In this document: positions 1-4,891 of the stretch, one piece after another
Layout: every line of letters starts with the position of its first letter
Position numbering within the stretch: the stretch's first letter is position 1
DNA from: a virus
IMG/VR virus record: IMGVR_UViG_3300025327_000149
Coordinates: 1-25,191 of that record
Reading direction: 5' to 3' (one strand)
DNA length: 25,191 bases
Position numbers and translations under genes: made by a program
Notes under the pieces: generated by a model
The model's database searches: none
Seen by the model: the letters and a program-made list of their open reading frames with translations, nothing else
What the model was told of the DNA's origin: nothing

Positions 1-280
1 CTACGTTGTCGAGCACGGAACCGAACTCACTTGTACGTGGGCGGAACATTAGTTTATGTTTCTTTCGGTTTAAGCTAACCACACAGTCGTAGAAGCGTTC
101 GGAGCTTTCGACCTTTGCCTCAAAAGCGCGCTTGCGAAACTGCTGGATGCGCATTTGAAGGCGATAGGCTTGGCTCTCGCTTTCACATTGAAGCTCGAAG
201 GCCTCACGCCCACCACGGAGCAACAGTTCCGCAAAGCGGGGGTCGAAACTGGCAAGAGAGCGGTGGAAGGGTTCGGTCAC
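1..280 (-). CDS. Small phage protein, 3' end outside window (GTG start)
   Basis: A leftward reading frame opens with GTG at 280 and stays open for 93 codons to the window edge, so the C-terminus is missing. The GTG lies 6 bp past the TAG of the preceding gene. A GGGAG at the end of that gene sits about 9 nt upstream and can serve as ribosome binding site. The visible protein begins MTEPFHRSLASFDPRFAELL and is rich in charged residues, with a helical stretch (QMRIQQFRKRAFEAKVESSE). I recognise no domain. It is the last visible member of the leftward small-gene operon. The start and coding call rest on the open frame, the spacing and the RBS; no function can be given. Confidence 0.7.
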   Translation of the reverse strand, partial: MTEPFHRSLASFDPRFAELLLRGGREAFELQCESESQAYRLQMRIQQFRKRAFEAKVESSERFYDCVVSLNRKKHKLMFRPRTSEFGSVLDNV

Positions 281-286
281 GAGTTA

Positions 287-607
287 CTACTCCCAGAAGG
301 GAATTTCGTCGCCCGCTGCCACCATTGGCTCGCTCTTAACGTTTGGCAAGCAAAGCGAGCTATGACGAACGTTCCAGTTGTGGCGACGAATGTACTCCGA
401 CACAACGAAGAAGAGGTCGGAGCCTATTGTATCGTCGTCGTAGTCCTTGCAAAGTTTGAACTGAACGTTCAGGTCGCCGGCCGTGCGACCAGTTACAACG
501 ATCCGAAGGTTCAGGGCGGGAATGTTAGCCTCTTGGAGTGCAGCGCGAACGGAGTCAATTGCAGCGAGAAGCGGGGCTGTGAGATTGTTCATTGCTTGGT
601 TGTTCAT
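287..607 (-). CDS. Hypothetical protein, 106 aa
   Basis: This 106-residue protein starts at ATG 607, which overlaps the TGA of the upstream gene as ATGA, and AAGGAAC lies about 7 nt before it. An internal Met at 592 is a weaker alternative start. The N-terminal third looks helical (LTAPLLAAIDSVRAALQEA). A beta-rich stretch follows (LNLRIVVTGR, LNVQFKLC), then an acidic DYDDDT turn. There is no signal peptide or membrane segment. It ends in tandem TAG TAA. The overlap shows it is co-translated with the 175-aa protein upstream. Function unknown. Confidence 0.85.
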   Translation of the reverse strand: MNNQAMNNLTAPLLAAIDSVRAALQEANIPALNLRIVVTGRTAGDLNVQFKLCKDYDDDTIGSDLFFVVSEYIRRHNWNVRHSSLCLPNVKSEPMVAAGDEIPFWE

Positions 608-1131
608 GGGGAGTTCCTTTCAAAAGAGAGCGCTTTACGGGCGAGACGAACTATGTTAAGCTTGCTGTTGTTGGCGCGAGTGACTCGAACGATGGCGGCA
701 TTGGCGCTGGCGGCGTTGGCGGTACGATCTGCTCCACTAAGCCATTTTTGTGCCCACTTTTTAAATGACGCATTTTCATAAACAGCAAGAGCACAAAAAA
801 TTGCATAGGCGACTCTTTGGTTCGCGGTTACTTCGAGCAATTTTATTTGCTTTTTTGTTGTAAACCTTCGACAGCCAACTTTAAGATCACCTTCACGCTT
901 CCCAATAATTCCTTGGCCCTCCCAACAAATTGGGTTGAAAATTTGTGCGTGGATTGGGTTCATGAATATGGCAATGGGAACCGACACGTAAGCATGTATC
1001 CAGCTATCAGAGCATAGGTCTTGGTCGCTTGAACCAACGGCTTCGTGGGTTACGTTTTCACCCCATTGGGTTTCATTGCTTTCGCCTTTTCGGGTTTTCC
1101 CGTCTTGGGTTGTAAGTTTGTAGAGGCGCAT
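604..1131 (-). CDS. Conserved phage-type hypothetical protein, 175 aa
   Basis: The frame is open further upstream, but the start at 1131 is preferred because AAGGAG lies just before it and because upstream starts would overlap the preceding gene deeply. The protein begins MRLYKLTTQDGKTRKGE. It carries a WGENVTHEA block, an SDSWIHAYVSVPIAIFMNPIHA block and a conserved-looking KVGCRRFTTKKQ block. A QRVAYAIFCALAVY helix leads to WAQKWLSGADRTA near the C-terminus. I recall this layout in hypothetical proteins of phages and mobile elements, but no named function. It shares ATGA with the next gene. The Ala/Asn-rich tail (AANAASANAA) looks low complexity. Confidence 0.88.
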   Translation of the reverse strand: MRLYKLTTQDGKTRKGESNETQWGENVTHEAVGSSDQDLCSDSWIHAYVSVPIAIFMNPIHAQIFNPICWEGQGIIGKREGDLKVGCRRFTTKKQIKLLEVTANQRVAYAIFCALAVYENASFKKWAQKWLSGADRTANAASANAAIVRVTRANNSKLNIVRLARKALSFERNSP

Positions 1132-1147
1132 GGTGAACAACTCCTTG

Positions 1148-1537
1148 CTAAAGTTCAATTTTGGACCGAAGAAATTCTTCAGCTTCTTCGTGAAGTGCTT
1201 CTGGGAGCCGCGCCACGCCACGTAAAGAGCGGATACGGAAATCGTGGGGGGTTCGAAGGGAAAAGTCGTGTAGTGCGGCGAGCATTCCACGACTCCAGCC
1301 ACAGTCGGTGTAGTAAACGGAGTAGTCTGCGACAGCAAGCCAAGCAAGTCCGGCGCGGATCCCTAATTCGCGCTCACCTTTAACTTCATCGCGAAGGATT
1401 CCTGGCTGTGTGTAGAGGAGGTGAGAGGCGATTGGGCTTTCGCCTCGATGAAGGCAGTTCGAGACACAGGCACGAGCGTAAGCTAGGTTACGCTTGACAT
1501 CGCCTGCATAGGGCGATTCGACGATAACTCGTTTCAT
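1148..1537 (-). CDS. DUF7768-like protein, 129 aa
   Basis: The protein begins MKRVIVESPYAGDVKRNLAY. It contains the motifs YARACVSNCLHRGESPIASH, HLLYTQPG, GIRAGLAWLAVAD and YYTDCGWSRGM, which I recognise as the DUF7768 pattern found in many phages and bacteria. The fold is probably Rossmann-like, resembling nucleoside 2-deoxyribosyltransferases, although the reaction is not established. ATG 1537 overlaps the TGA of the zinc-ribbon frame upstream as ATGA. GAGGAAC is spaced correctly before it, which settles the start against a longer in-frame extension. The gene ends in TAG, 16 bp before the next start. Family call from motif memory, not from a search. Confidence 0.87.
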   Translation of the reverse strand: MKRVIVESPYAGDVKRNLAYARACVSNCLHRGESPIASHLLYTQPGILRDEVKGERELGIRAGLAWLAVADYSVYYTDCGWSRGMLAALHDFSLRTPHDFRIRSLRGVARLPEALHEEAEEFLRSKIEL

Positions 1538-1680
1538 GGCCGTTCCTCTTGATGTCCACACTCGCAACAGAAGATTTCAATTGAGTCGCTGGCAAAGCCA
1601 CAACGCGGGCAGTACTACCAGTCGCGTTTGTTGCGGGGGTCAAATTTTCGTGGACTGGACGACGGGCCACGGCCTCTCAT
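1534..1680 (-). pseudogene. Zinc-ribbon mini-gene interrupted by in-frame TAG
   Basis: The 49-codon frame starts at ATG 1680, overlapping the TGA of the upstream gene as ATGA. It ends at TGA 1534, overlapping the ATG of the DUF7768-like gene as ATGA. Both ends therefore fit the operon exactly. Codons 1-21 encode MRGRGPSSSPRKFDPRNKRDW, codon 22 (1617-1615) is TAG, and codons 23-48 encode a four-cysteine ribbon (YCPRCGFA, then FCCECGHQEERP). No ATG, GTG or TTG lies after the TAG, so the ribbon can only be made by amber readthrough, tRNA suppression or a sequence that differs from the one given. At least seven other genes here end in TAG, so reassignment of TAG is unlikely. Reading: recent nonsense mutation, base-call error, or programmed readthrough. 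Confidence 0.7.
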
Positions 1681-1862
1681 CGGCGTTCGTCCTTCTGGCG
1701 CTGTCGCGCGGCGTCGATCATGTCGGCGAACTTGTCGCGGTAACGGTCGTAGGCGGCGTCGGCGGTTCTGTCATAAGCTTCGTCCCAGGTTGCATCCAGA
1801 TGCTCGTCCATGTACTGAGCAACTAGCTCTTCGTGCGCGGCGATGTAAAGGTCTTTGCTCAT
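1677..1862 (-). CDS. Small helical acidic protein, 61 aa
   Basis: The true start is ATG 1862, overlapping the TGA of the membrane-protein gene as ATGA, with AAGAGA upstream. In-frame sequence further upstream would run across that neighbour. The protein begins MSKDLYIAAHEELVAQYMDE and continues with HLDATWDEAYDRTADAAYDR. It is almost entirely helical and ends in a basic DAARQRQKDERR tail. Short proteins of this make-up (an 'HEE...YMDEHPDATWEEAY' pattern) recur in phage early regions, without known function. No metal-binding or membrane motif is present. Its TGA overlaps the start of the interrupted zinc-ribbon frame. Confidence 0.85.
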   Translation of the reverse strand: MSKDLYIAAHEELVAQYMDEHLDATWDEAYDRTADAAYDRYRDKFADMIDAARQRQKDERR

Positions 1863-2050
1863 TTGTGTTCTCTTGCTCCGTGGACGAAGTTTCCGTTGGC
1901 ATCGAGCACTGGCGCCCAGCGAGGTGACGCGCTGCCAGCTTCGCAAGCGAGTTCGCTGGTGACGAACAAGATTGTAGCAACGGTGACAAGGATCATGACG
2001 AGGACGGTCCAGCTGATGAGGCACTCTTCGACGGAAAGGTAACGGCTCAC
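1859..2050 (-). CDS. Small single-pass membrane protein, 63 aa
   Basis: It starts with GTG at 2050, which shares bases with the TGA of the upstream gene (GTGA). After MSRYLSVEECLI there is a hydrophobic segment of about 20 residues (WTVLVMILVTVATILFV, roughly 14-30). A soluble C-terminus follows (GSASPRWAPVLDANGNFVHG). One transmembrane helix with a short N-terminus suggests an inner-membrane protein. Small membrane proteins in phage early operons often act on the host envelope or in superinfection exclusion, but nothing in the sequence assigns such a role here. It overlaps the 61-aa gene by ATGA. Confidence 0.8.
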   Translation of the reverse strand: MSRYLSVEECLISWTVLVMILVTVATILFVTSELACEAGSASPRWAPVLDANGNFVHGAREHK

Positions 2051-2298
2051 CGAATTAACTCCGCGGCCTGTGTTCGATAGATTTCGACTTTTTCTTTGTC
2101 TTCTTCGGAAGTGAGGCCGGTTGAGTATCGACGAACCATACTAAGATAGGCAGAGATGCAACGTGATTTTCGTTCAGTCCTAAACTGGATTACGATTTTG
2201 GAGCTGCCTTCATCCATATAGTCGATTAGACTAACAGTTCCAGCGTCTACGTCTAGGCAAATGGCGTGGACACTTTCAACGTTTATTGTGGTAATCAT
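2047..2298 (-). CDS. Hypothetical protein, 83 aa
   Basis: The protein begins MITTINVESVHAICLDVDAG and looks like a compact beta-rich domain (TVSLIDYM, SKIVIQFRTERK). A helical, charged C-terminus follows (LTSEEDKEKVEIYRTQAAEL). ATG 2298 overlaps the TGA of the 111-aa gene as ATGA. Its own TGA overlaps the GTG of the membrane-protein gene. It sits mid-operon among small unknown genes. No domain recognised. Confidence 0.82.
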   Translation of the reverse strand: MITTINVESVHAICLDVDAGTVSLIDYMDEGSSKIVIQFRTERKSRCISAYLSMVRRYSTGLTSEEDKEKVEIYRTQAAELIR

Positions 2299-2630
2299 GC
2301 TAAGCTCTCCAAAGAGGAAGCCGCTTTCGCCGCGCCCGCGCCTTCGGCGCGAGGCTGAGCGGCTTTACGGGCAAGGGTTTCTTGCCAGCGCGCCCAGACT
2401 TCGGCACCAACTCCTGTTCGGTTGCTCGCGCAGTGGGCGCAAACGGGCGTTGTGGTTAACGGAAGGTCCACGCGGTGAACGGGGTCTGTTGGGGCGAGAG
2501 AGTAACATGGGAGCAACTTTTGTGCTCGACCAAAAGTTGGTACGGCCTCGGCTAAGTAAAGGGTTGAGTGGGATTCGCGCGAGTCGCAGCTTGAGCAGTG
2601 TTGAGTGTGAACGTGAAGGACGTGTGGCAT
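2295..2630 (-). CDS. Putative zinc-binding small protein, 111 aa
   Basis: Two Cys-x2-Cys pairs are visible: HCSSC near residue 11-15 (in HVHTQHCSSCDSRESHSTLYL) and VCAHC near residue 64. This spacing suits a split zinc ribbon. The region between them includes several His residues and a Pro/Thr-rich loop. The C-terminus is helical and Ala-rich (WQETLARKAAQPRAEGAGAA). ATG 2630 lies 7 bp after the TAA of the preceding gene. Zinc binding is inferred from Cys spacing only. This is one of three zinc-ribbon-like frames in the leftward operon. Confidence 0.78.
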   Translation of the reverse strand: MPHVLHVHTQHCSSCDSRESHSTLYLAEAVPTFGRAQKLLPCYSLAPTDPVHRVDLPLTTTPVCAHCASNRTGVGAEVWARWQETLARKAAQPRAEGAGAAKAASSLESLA

Positions 2631-2636
2631 GGCGAG

Positions 2637-2849
2637 TTAGTCCTTTGCAAAGAGTTCTAGGCCAAGCCCGCAATAACCGTCGCGGCCAATGGTCGTGTAA
2701 CGCTTTGGTGTTGTGCCCGGCTCGGGAAGTGTGAGCGGCGAAGCCGCGCCCCAACGCGCGAGCATGGCAAGGTGGCGAGCTTCGCGCTCGCTAGTTGCAA
2801 CAACGGTGGTGGCTTTGCCACTTGGACCAATGAAGGTGTAGGTTGACAT
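2637..2849 (-). CDS. Hypothetical protein, 70 aa
   Basis: The start at ATG 2849 gives MSTYTFIGPSGKATTVVATS. A purine stretch (GGGGGGGAC) lies about 8 nt upstream, and the longer frame would overlap the preceding gene. The N-terminus looks like a small beta hairpin (YTFIGPSGKATTVVAT), followed by a helix (EREARHLAMLARWG). A Gly/Tyr-rich end follows (TTIGRDGYCGLGLELFAKD). It resembles a short nucleic-acid- or ligand-binding module, but I recognise no family. It lies between two zinc-binding small proteins. Confidence 0.8.
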   Translation of the reverse strand: MSTYTFIGPSGKATTVVATSEREARHLAMLARWGAASPLTLPEPGTTPKRYTTIGRDGYCGLGLELFAKD

Positions 2850-2854
2850 TCTGT

Positions 2855-3067
2855 TTAGTCCCCCCCAAAAATGGAGTCTTGGCAAGCTTGGCAGAGGCCG
2901 CTGATCGCGAACTCGCGCTCGCTTAGTGCGTTACGGAATTCGCCGATTGGCGATTTGCAGCTTGGGCAGCGGCGCTCGGCGAGTGCGTCTGTTGCGTCTG
3001 TTCCGGCTTTGCCAAAGGCGATTGTTGCGGCGAGGCGAGTGAATGGGCGAGAGCGGGGGTCGGTCAT
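2855..3067 (-). CDS. Small zinc-ribbon protein, 70 aa; first gene of leftward operon
   Basis: The second half holds two Cys pairs, RRCPSCKSPIG and GLCQACQDSIFGG, with CPxC and CxxC spaced for a four-cysteine zinc ribbon. The basic N-terminus (MTDPRSRPFTRL) could contact nucleic acid. Such small zinc-ribbon proteins are frequent first or early genes in phage operons and may regulate transcription, but that role is inference. It is the first gene after the divergent control region, 37 bp from the expected transcription start of the TTGACA promoter at 3111-3139. Its RBS is weak. Confidence 0.83.
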   Translation of the reverse strand: MTDPRSRPFTRLAATIAFGKAGTDATDALAERRCPSCKSPIGEFRNALSEREFAISGLCQACQDSIFGGD

Positions 3068-3110
3068 GGTAGGTTACTCTTTCGAGAAGCCTATTTGAGG
3101 GCTATTGGAC

Positions 3111-3139
3111 AAGGTAGCACATAGTGGGCAGTGTGTCAA
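3111..3139 (-). promoter_or_regulatory. Sigma70-like promoter for leftward operon
   Basis: On the minus strand TTGACA (3139-3134) is followed after exactly 17 bp by TACCTT (3116-3111). The -35 is a perfect consensus; the -10 matches 3 of 6. Transcription should start near 3104, giving a leader of about 37 nt before the zinc-ribbon gene at 3067. The GCAAGATTGTTGC dyads lie just upstream of the -35, where an activator or repressor would bind. Confidence 0.6.
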
Positions 3140-3150
3140 TGTGGGGATGT

Positions 3151-3194
3151 GCAAGATTGTTGCAAAGTTGGGGTGATTTGAGCAAGATTGTTGC
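3151..3194. repeat. 13-bp dyad repeated 31 bp apart (operator-like)
   Basis: GCAAGATTGTTGC occurs identically at 3151-3163 and 3182-3194. Each copy has dyad arms GCAA-N5-TTGC. The 31-bp offset is about three helical turns, so two bound dimers would face the same side of DNA. Relative to the leftward promoter the copies lie about 47-60 and 78-90 bp upstream of the start. Confidence 0.65.
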
Positions 3195-3210
3195 TTAGGA
3201 TTATAAGCAC

Positions 3211-3256
3211 AAGACTCCGACAAGACTCTGACTATACTCCGACTATACTCCCTGAC
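3211..3256 (+). repeat. Iteron array A (11-bp period, ACTCCGAC core)
   Basis: Four successive units are AAGACTCCGAC (3211-3221), AAGACTCTGAC (3222-3232), TATACTCCGAC (3233-3243) and a degenerate 13-bp TATACTCCCTGAC (3244-3256). The 11-bp period is one helical turn. The same core returns in inverted orientation at 3531-3563. Confidence 0.7.
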
Positions 3257-3258
3257 GT

Positions 3259-3281
3259 GGGGGGTTTTAGCTTGACCCCCC
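3259..3281. other. GC hairpin next to iteron array
   Basis: GGGGGGT (3259-3265) pairs with ACCCCCC (3275-3281) across a 9-nt loop. The C-run extends to 3284. There is no following T-run, so it is not a standard terminator. It directly abuts iteron array A. Confidence 0.5.
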
Positions 3282-3311
3282 CCCGCAGGCGTAAGCCGGG
3301 CGGTGTACGGG

Positions 3312-3438
3312 GACGTCTGCACAGGAGGCGGGGGGCGTGGTCTGGACGTCTCCCTCCCTATATATATGACGTCTAAAAAAAAAATTCTAACTACTCAAGA
3401 GAGAGTAAAGGGGGCAGTTTATAGAGGGCGTGGACGTC
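3312..3438. repeat. Cluster of four GACGTC palindromes
   Basis: GACGTC occurs at 3312-3317, 3345-3350, 3368-3373 and 3433-3438, three of them followed by T. Chance expectation for a 6-mer is one per about 4 kb, so four in 127 bp is notable. The third copy sits between the TATATATA tract and A10. A regulator site or a nuclease recognition site are both possible. Confidence 0.5.
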
Positions 3439-3455
3439 GGGGTAGTAAAGGGGGC
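3404..3455 (+). repeat. 12-bp direct repeat 40 bp apart
   Basis: AGTAAAGGGGGC occurs at 3404-3415 and again at 3444-3455. A GACGTC site (3433-3438) lies between them. The first copy follows an AGAGAG stretch and the second follows GGT. Role unknown; it adds to the repeat density of the control region. Confidence 0.5.
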
Positions 3456-3530
3456 GGTGGCACGGCGTGCCATTGCCCGCTTAACGGCAGGGGTGGGGGT
3501 CTTGGCGAAGTGCCAATGCTAGGGGATTCG

Positions 3531-3563
3531 GTCGGAGTATCATCGGAGTACGGTCGGGACGTA
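3531..3563 (-). repeat. Iteron array B (inverted copy of array A core)
   Basis: Three 11-bp units GTCGGAGTATC (3531-3541), ATCGGAGTACG (3542-3552) and GTCGGGACGTA (3553-3563) are the reverse complement of the ACTCCGAC core of array A. They keep the same 11-bp period. Together the arrays flank about 275 bp containing the hairpin, GACGTC sites and AT tract. Confidence 0.68.
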
Positions 3564-3644
3564 GTGGCGTTTCACGATTAGACGGGCGTGGGTGCGATTT
3601 GGTGCTTGGGGGTATGTGGTGGTGGACTCGATGACAAATCGCAT

Positions 3645-3709
3645 AGCGCTGCAGCGCTGCACCGCTGTGGGCCAATCCGTTTAGAGTCTAGGCTACAGCT
3701 GGCCAGCTG
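3645..3709. repeat. Two 14-bp perfect palindromes
   Basis: AGCGCTGCAGCGCT (3645-3658) and CAGCTGGCCAGCTG (3696-3709) are both perfect palindromes, with centres 51 bp apart. A 9-bp odd dyad TAGAGTCTA (3681-3689) lies between them. They stand upstream of the 185-aa gene and could be operator or replication-protein sites. Confidence 0.5.
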
Positions 3710-3813
3710 CGGCGTTAGCGGGCAATGTAAGGCGAAGCTCGCGGACAAAGTTCGCAACAATATTGCTCAAATAAGGGTTGCGCCGCGCGCCCGATTATGC
3801 CATATTCGCCCGA

Positions 3814-3842
3814 GGCAACAATCCCGTTGCCAGCTAGGAGAA
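3814..3842 (+). promoter_or_regulatory. Leader hairpin and RBS of 185-aa gene
   Basis: GGCAAC (3814-3819) pairs with GTTGCC (3826-3831) around the loop AATCCC. The hairpin ends five bases before a strong AGGAGAA (3836-3842) that fixes the start at 3849. The same AATCCC loop tops the hairpin after the capsid gene. Confidence 0.5.
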
Positions 3843-3848
3843 CCTAAA

Positions 3849-4406
3849 ATGTCTGACGTCAACACAAGCGGCGAAGCCACACGCGCCGCGATCGCCAAGC
3901 GGGAGTGGATAAACGACAGTGCCGAAAAAGTTGTCGCCGGCGATCCCACAGCGGTCGGCTTCCGTTACACCTACCTCGCCACTGGCAAGTCGGTCGACTA
4001 TATCATTGGCGAGGCTGGTAAGCTGAGCACAATGTTCGGAATCATGGGTGGCTTGACCAAAGTGGGCAATATCGTCAACTCTATCATCAACGCCGACGAC
4101 TACGTCGGCGCCACGGACCCAATGATTGAAGTGAGCGATTGGCTCGCCAAGGCAGACGCGGGCGAGTGGCGTGAGCCCGGCGAAGGCGTGGCGCGTGGGC
4201 CAAAGTATGATAAAGACGTCCTCGCTGCTGCGTTGCTTGCTACGTTGGCGGGCGCTGCAAAGGGCGACGTTGCCCACTATCGCCTGCGCCTGGACGACAA
4301 GTCGTATTACGCAAAGGTGCGCAACAACGTCCAGGTGATGAGCGCCTACATGCAGGAGATGGCCAAGCGCGGCACCGCGCCCGACGACTCGGGCTTGCTC
4401 GCCTAA
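3849..4406 (+). CDS. Hypothetical protein, 185 aa, monocistronic
   Basis: The start at 3849 is set by AGGAGAA six bases upstream; the frame is open to 3588 but that part covers palindromes and has no RBS. The protein begins MSDVNTSGEATRAAIAKREW. A YLATGKSVDYIIGEAGKL stretch and a Gly-rich GIMGGLTKVGNIVNS stretch follow. Next comes an acidic region (INADDYVGATDPMIEVSDWL), then GEWREPGEGVARGPKYDKDV. The C-terminal half is helical and Ala-rich. I vaguely recall similar phage hypothetical proteins, but none with a function. It is bracketed by the control region and an intrinsic terminator, so it is probably expressed alone and perhaps abundantly. A DNA-binding, replication-accessory or regulatory role is inference from position only. 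Confidence 0.85.
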   Translation: MSDVNTSGEATRAAIAKREWINDSAEKVVAGDPTAVGFRYTYLATGKSVDYIIGEAGKLSTMFGIMGGLTKVGNIVNSIINADDYVGATDPMIEVSDWLAKADAGEWREPGEGVARGPKYDKDVLAAALLATLAGAAKGDVAHYRLRLDDKSYYAKVRNNVQVMSAYMQEMAKRGTAPDDSGLLA

Positions 4407-4432
4407 GCCTGAACGAACTAACCCTCCCACCT

Positions 4433-4460
4433 GGACCGGCAAAGTTGCCGGTCCTTTTTT
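4433..4460 (+). terminator. Intrinsic terminator after 185-aa gene
   Basis: GGACCGGCAA (4433-4442) is complementary to TTGCCGGTCC (4445-4454). This gives at least an 8-bp GC-rich stem, followed directly by six T residues (4455-4460). It lies 26 bp past the stop and separates the 185-aa gene from the packaging and structural block. Confidence 0.92.
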
Positions 4461-4483
4461 GGGGAATTACATACTTAACTCCC

Positions 4484-4512
4484 TTGACAACGGCTAGGGA
4501 GTAAGCTACATA
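4484..4512 (+). promoter_or_regulatory. Sigma70-like promoter for rightward structural block
   Basis: TTGACA (4484-4489) is followed after 17 bp by TACATA (4507-4512), giving a start near 4519. The -35 overlaps an inverted repeat, ACTCCCT (4478-4484) and AGGGAGT (4496-4502). It sits directly after the terminator and before the 99-aa gene. It has the same TTGACA-N17-TAC architecture as the leftward promoter. Confidence 0.68.
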
Positions 4513-4529
4513 GGGAGGCTAGGCCTCCC
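4513..4529. promoter_or_regulatory. Operator-like inverted repeat at promoter start
   Basis: GGGAGGC (4513-4519), loop TAG, GCCTCCC (4523-4529) begins immediately after the -10 and spans the expected start site. A repressor bound here would block initiation. Alternatively it forms a 5' mRNA hairpin. With ACTCCCT/AGGGAGT at the -35 the promoter carries two dyads. Confidence 0.5.
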
Positions 4530-4551
4530 CCGGCCTTTTGGGAGAATGACC

Positions 4552-4851
4552 ATGAAACTCGACCTTTCCCGCCAAGAGCGGTATTCGATTTGCGATGCCA
4601 TTAATCGTGAATTGCAGCGGATGGCGGCTGATTACTCGGCTTCTTGTGATCGAAAAGCCCCAAATAAGGTGCTTTTTCATGAACACGGCTTACTTATGCG
4701 CCTTCGTGACAAGGTGCTGACTGGCAAGAGCTACGCGCAACAGGACGCCGATGCTCAACGCGCTGCTGAGGCTTCTGAACGTCCGATGTGGGGATCGCAG
4801 CAGTGGGCCGAGACGTGCGGCGACGATCTTGGCGAAAGCTCGGATTTCTAA
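4552..4851 (+). CDS. Hypothetical protein, 99 aa
   Basis: I chose ATG 4552 (MKLDLSRQERYSICDAINRE) over ATG 4546. GGGAGA ends too close to the first ATG but is about 7 nt from the second. The protein is helical and charged: a 'Q-E-R-Y-S-I-C-D-A-I' N-terminal helix, then FHEHGLLMRLRDKVLTGKSY and an acidic end (TCGDDLGESSDF). It is the first gene downstream of the 4484-4512 promoter. No domain recognised. Confidence 0.8.
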   Translation: MKLDLSRQERYSICDAINRELQRMAADYSASCDRKAPNKVLFHEHGLLMRLRDKVLTGKSYAQQDADAQRAAEASERPMWGSQQWAETCGDDLGESSDF

Positions 4852-4891
4852 ATGTCCAGAAGCTAACGATGTACCGCCATACCCCCTCCCC

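Larger units (their letters stand above)
3068..3848. other. Gene-free divergent control region / candidate origin
   Basis: About 780 bp separate the leftward operon from the first rightward gene. Open frames crossing it have biased, low-complexity composition and no convincing RBS. It is dense in repeats: a 13-bp dyad repeated 31 bp apart, two inverted iteron arrays (11-bp period), a G6/C9 hairpin, four GACGTC sites, a 12-bp direct repeat 40 bp apart, a TATATATA/A10 tract (3361-3384), and two 14-bp palindromes. Iterons plus a GC hairpin plus an AT tract is the usual make-up of theta-type phage or plasmid origins. The divergent genes also make it an obvious operator region. Origin function is inference. 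Confidence 0.7.

Noticed and set aside
604-1347. 247-codon version of the 175-aa protein
   Set aside because: The extra N-terminus overlaps the DUF7768-like gene by about 200 bp, while AAGGAG lies before the start at 1131.
1615-1617. TAG reassigned as a sense codon in this phage
   Set aside because: Portal, scaffold, adaptor, collar fibre, DUF7768-like and ejection genes all end in TAG, most directly before the next RBS or start.
3074-3322. Leftward open frame of 82 codons just upstream of the first zinc-ribbon gene
   Set aside because: It runs through the promoter, the dyad repeats and iteron array A. Its composition is unlike neighbouring genes and it has no spaced RBS.
3211-3563. CRISPR array
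   Set aside because: The repeats are 11 bp, contiguous and without spacers; no cas genes are near.
3303-3581. Rightward open frame in the control region
   Set aside because: Gly/Arg low complexity produced by the repeats, GTG start without RBS, and it covers iteron array B.
3588-3848. N-terminal extension of the 185-aa gene
   Set aside because: It spans both palindromes and the leader hairpin; the strong AGGAGAA sits before ATG 3849 instead.
3834-4442. Long minus-strand frames such as the one opposite the 185-aa gene
   Set aside because: They are mirror frames of genes with clear RBS, terminator and codon bias on the other strand.
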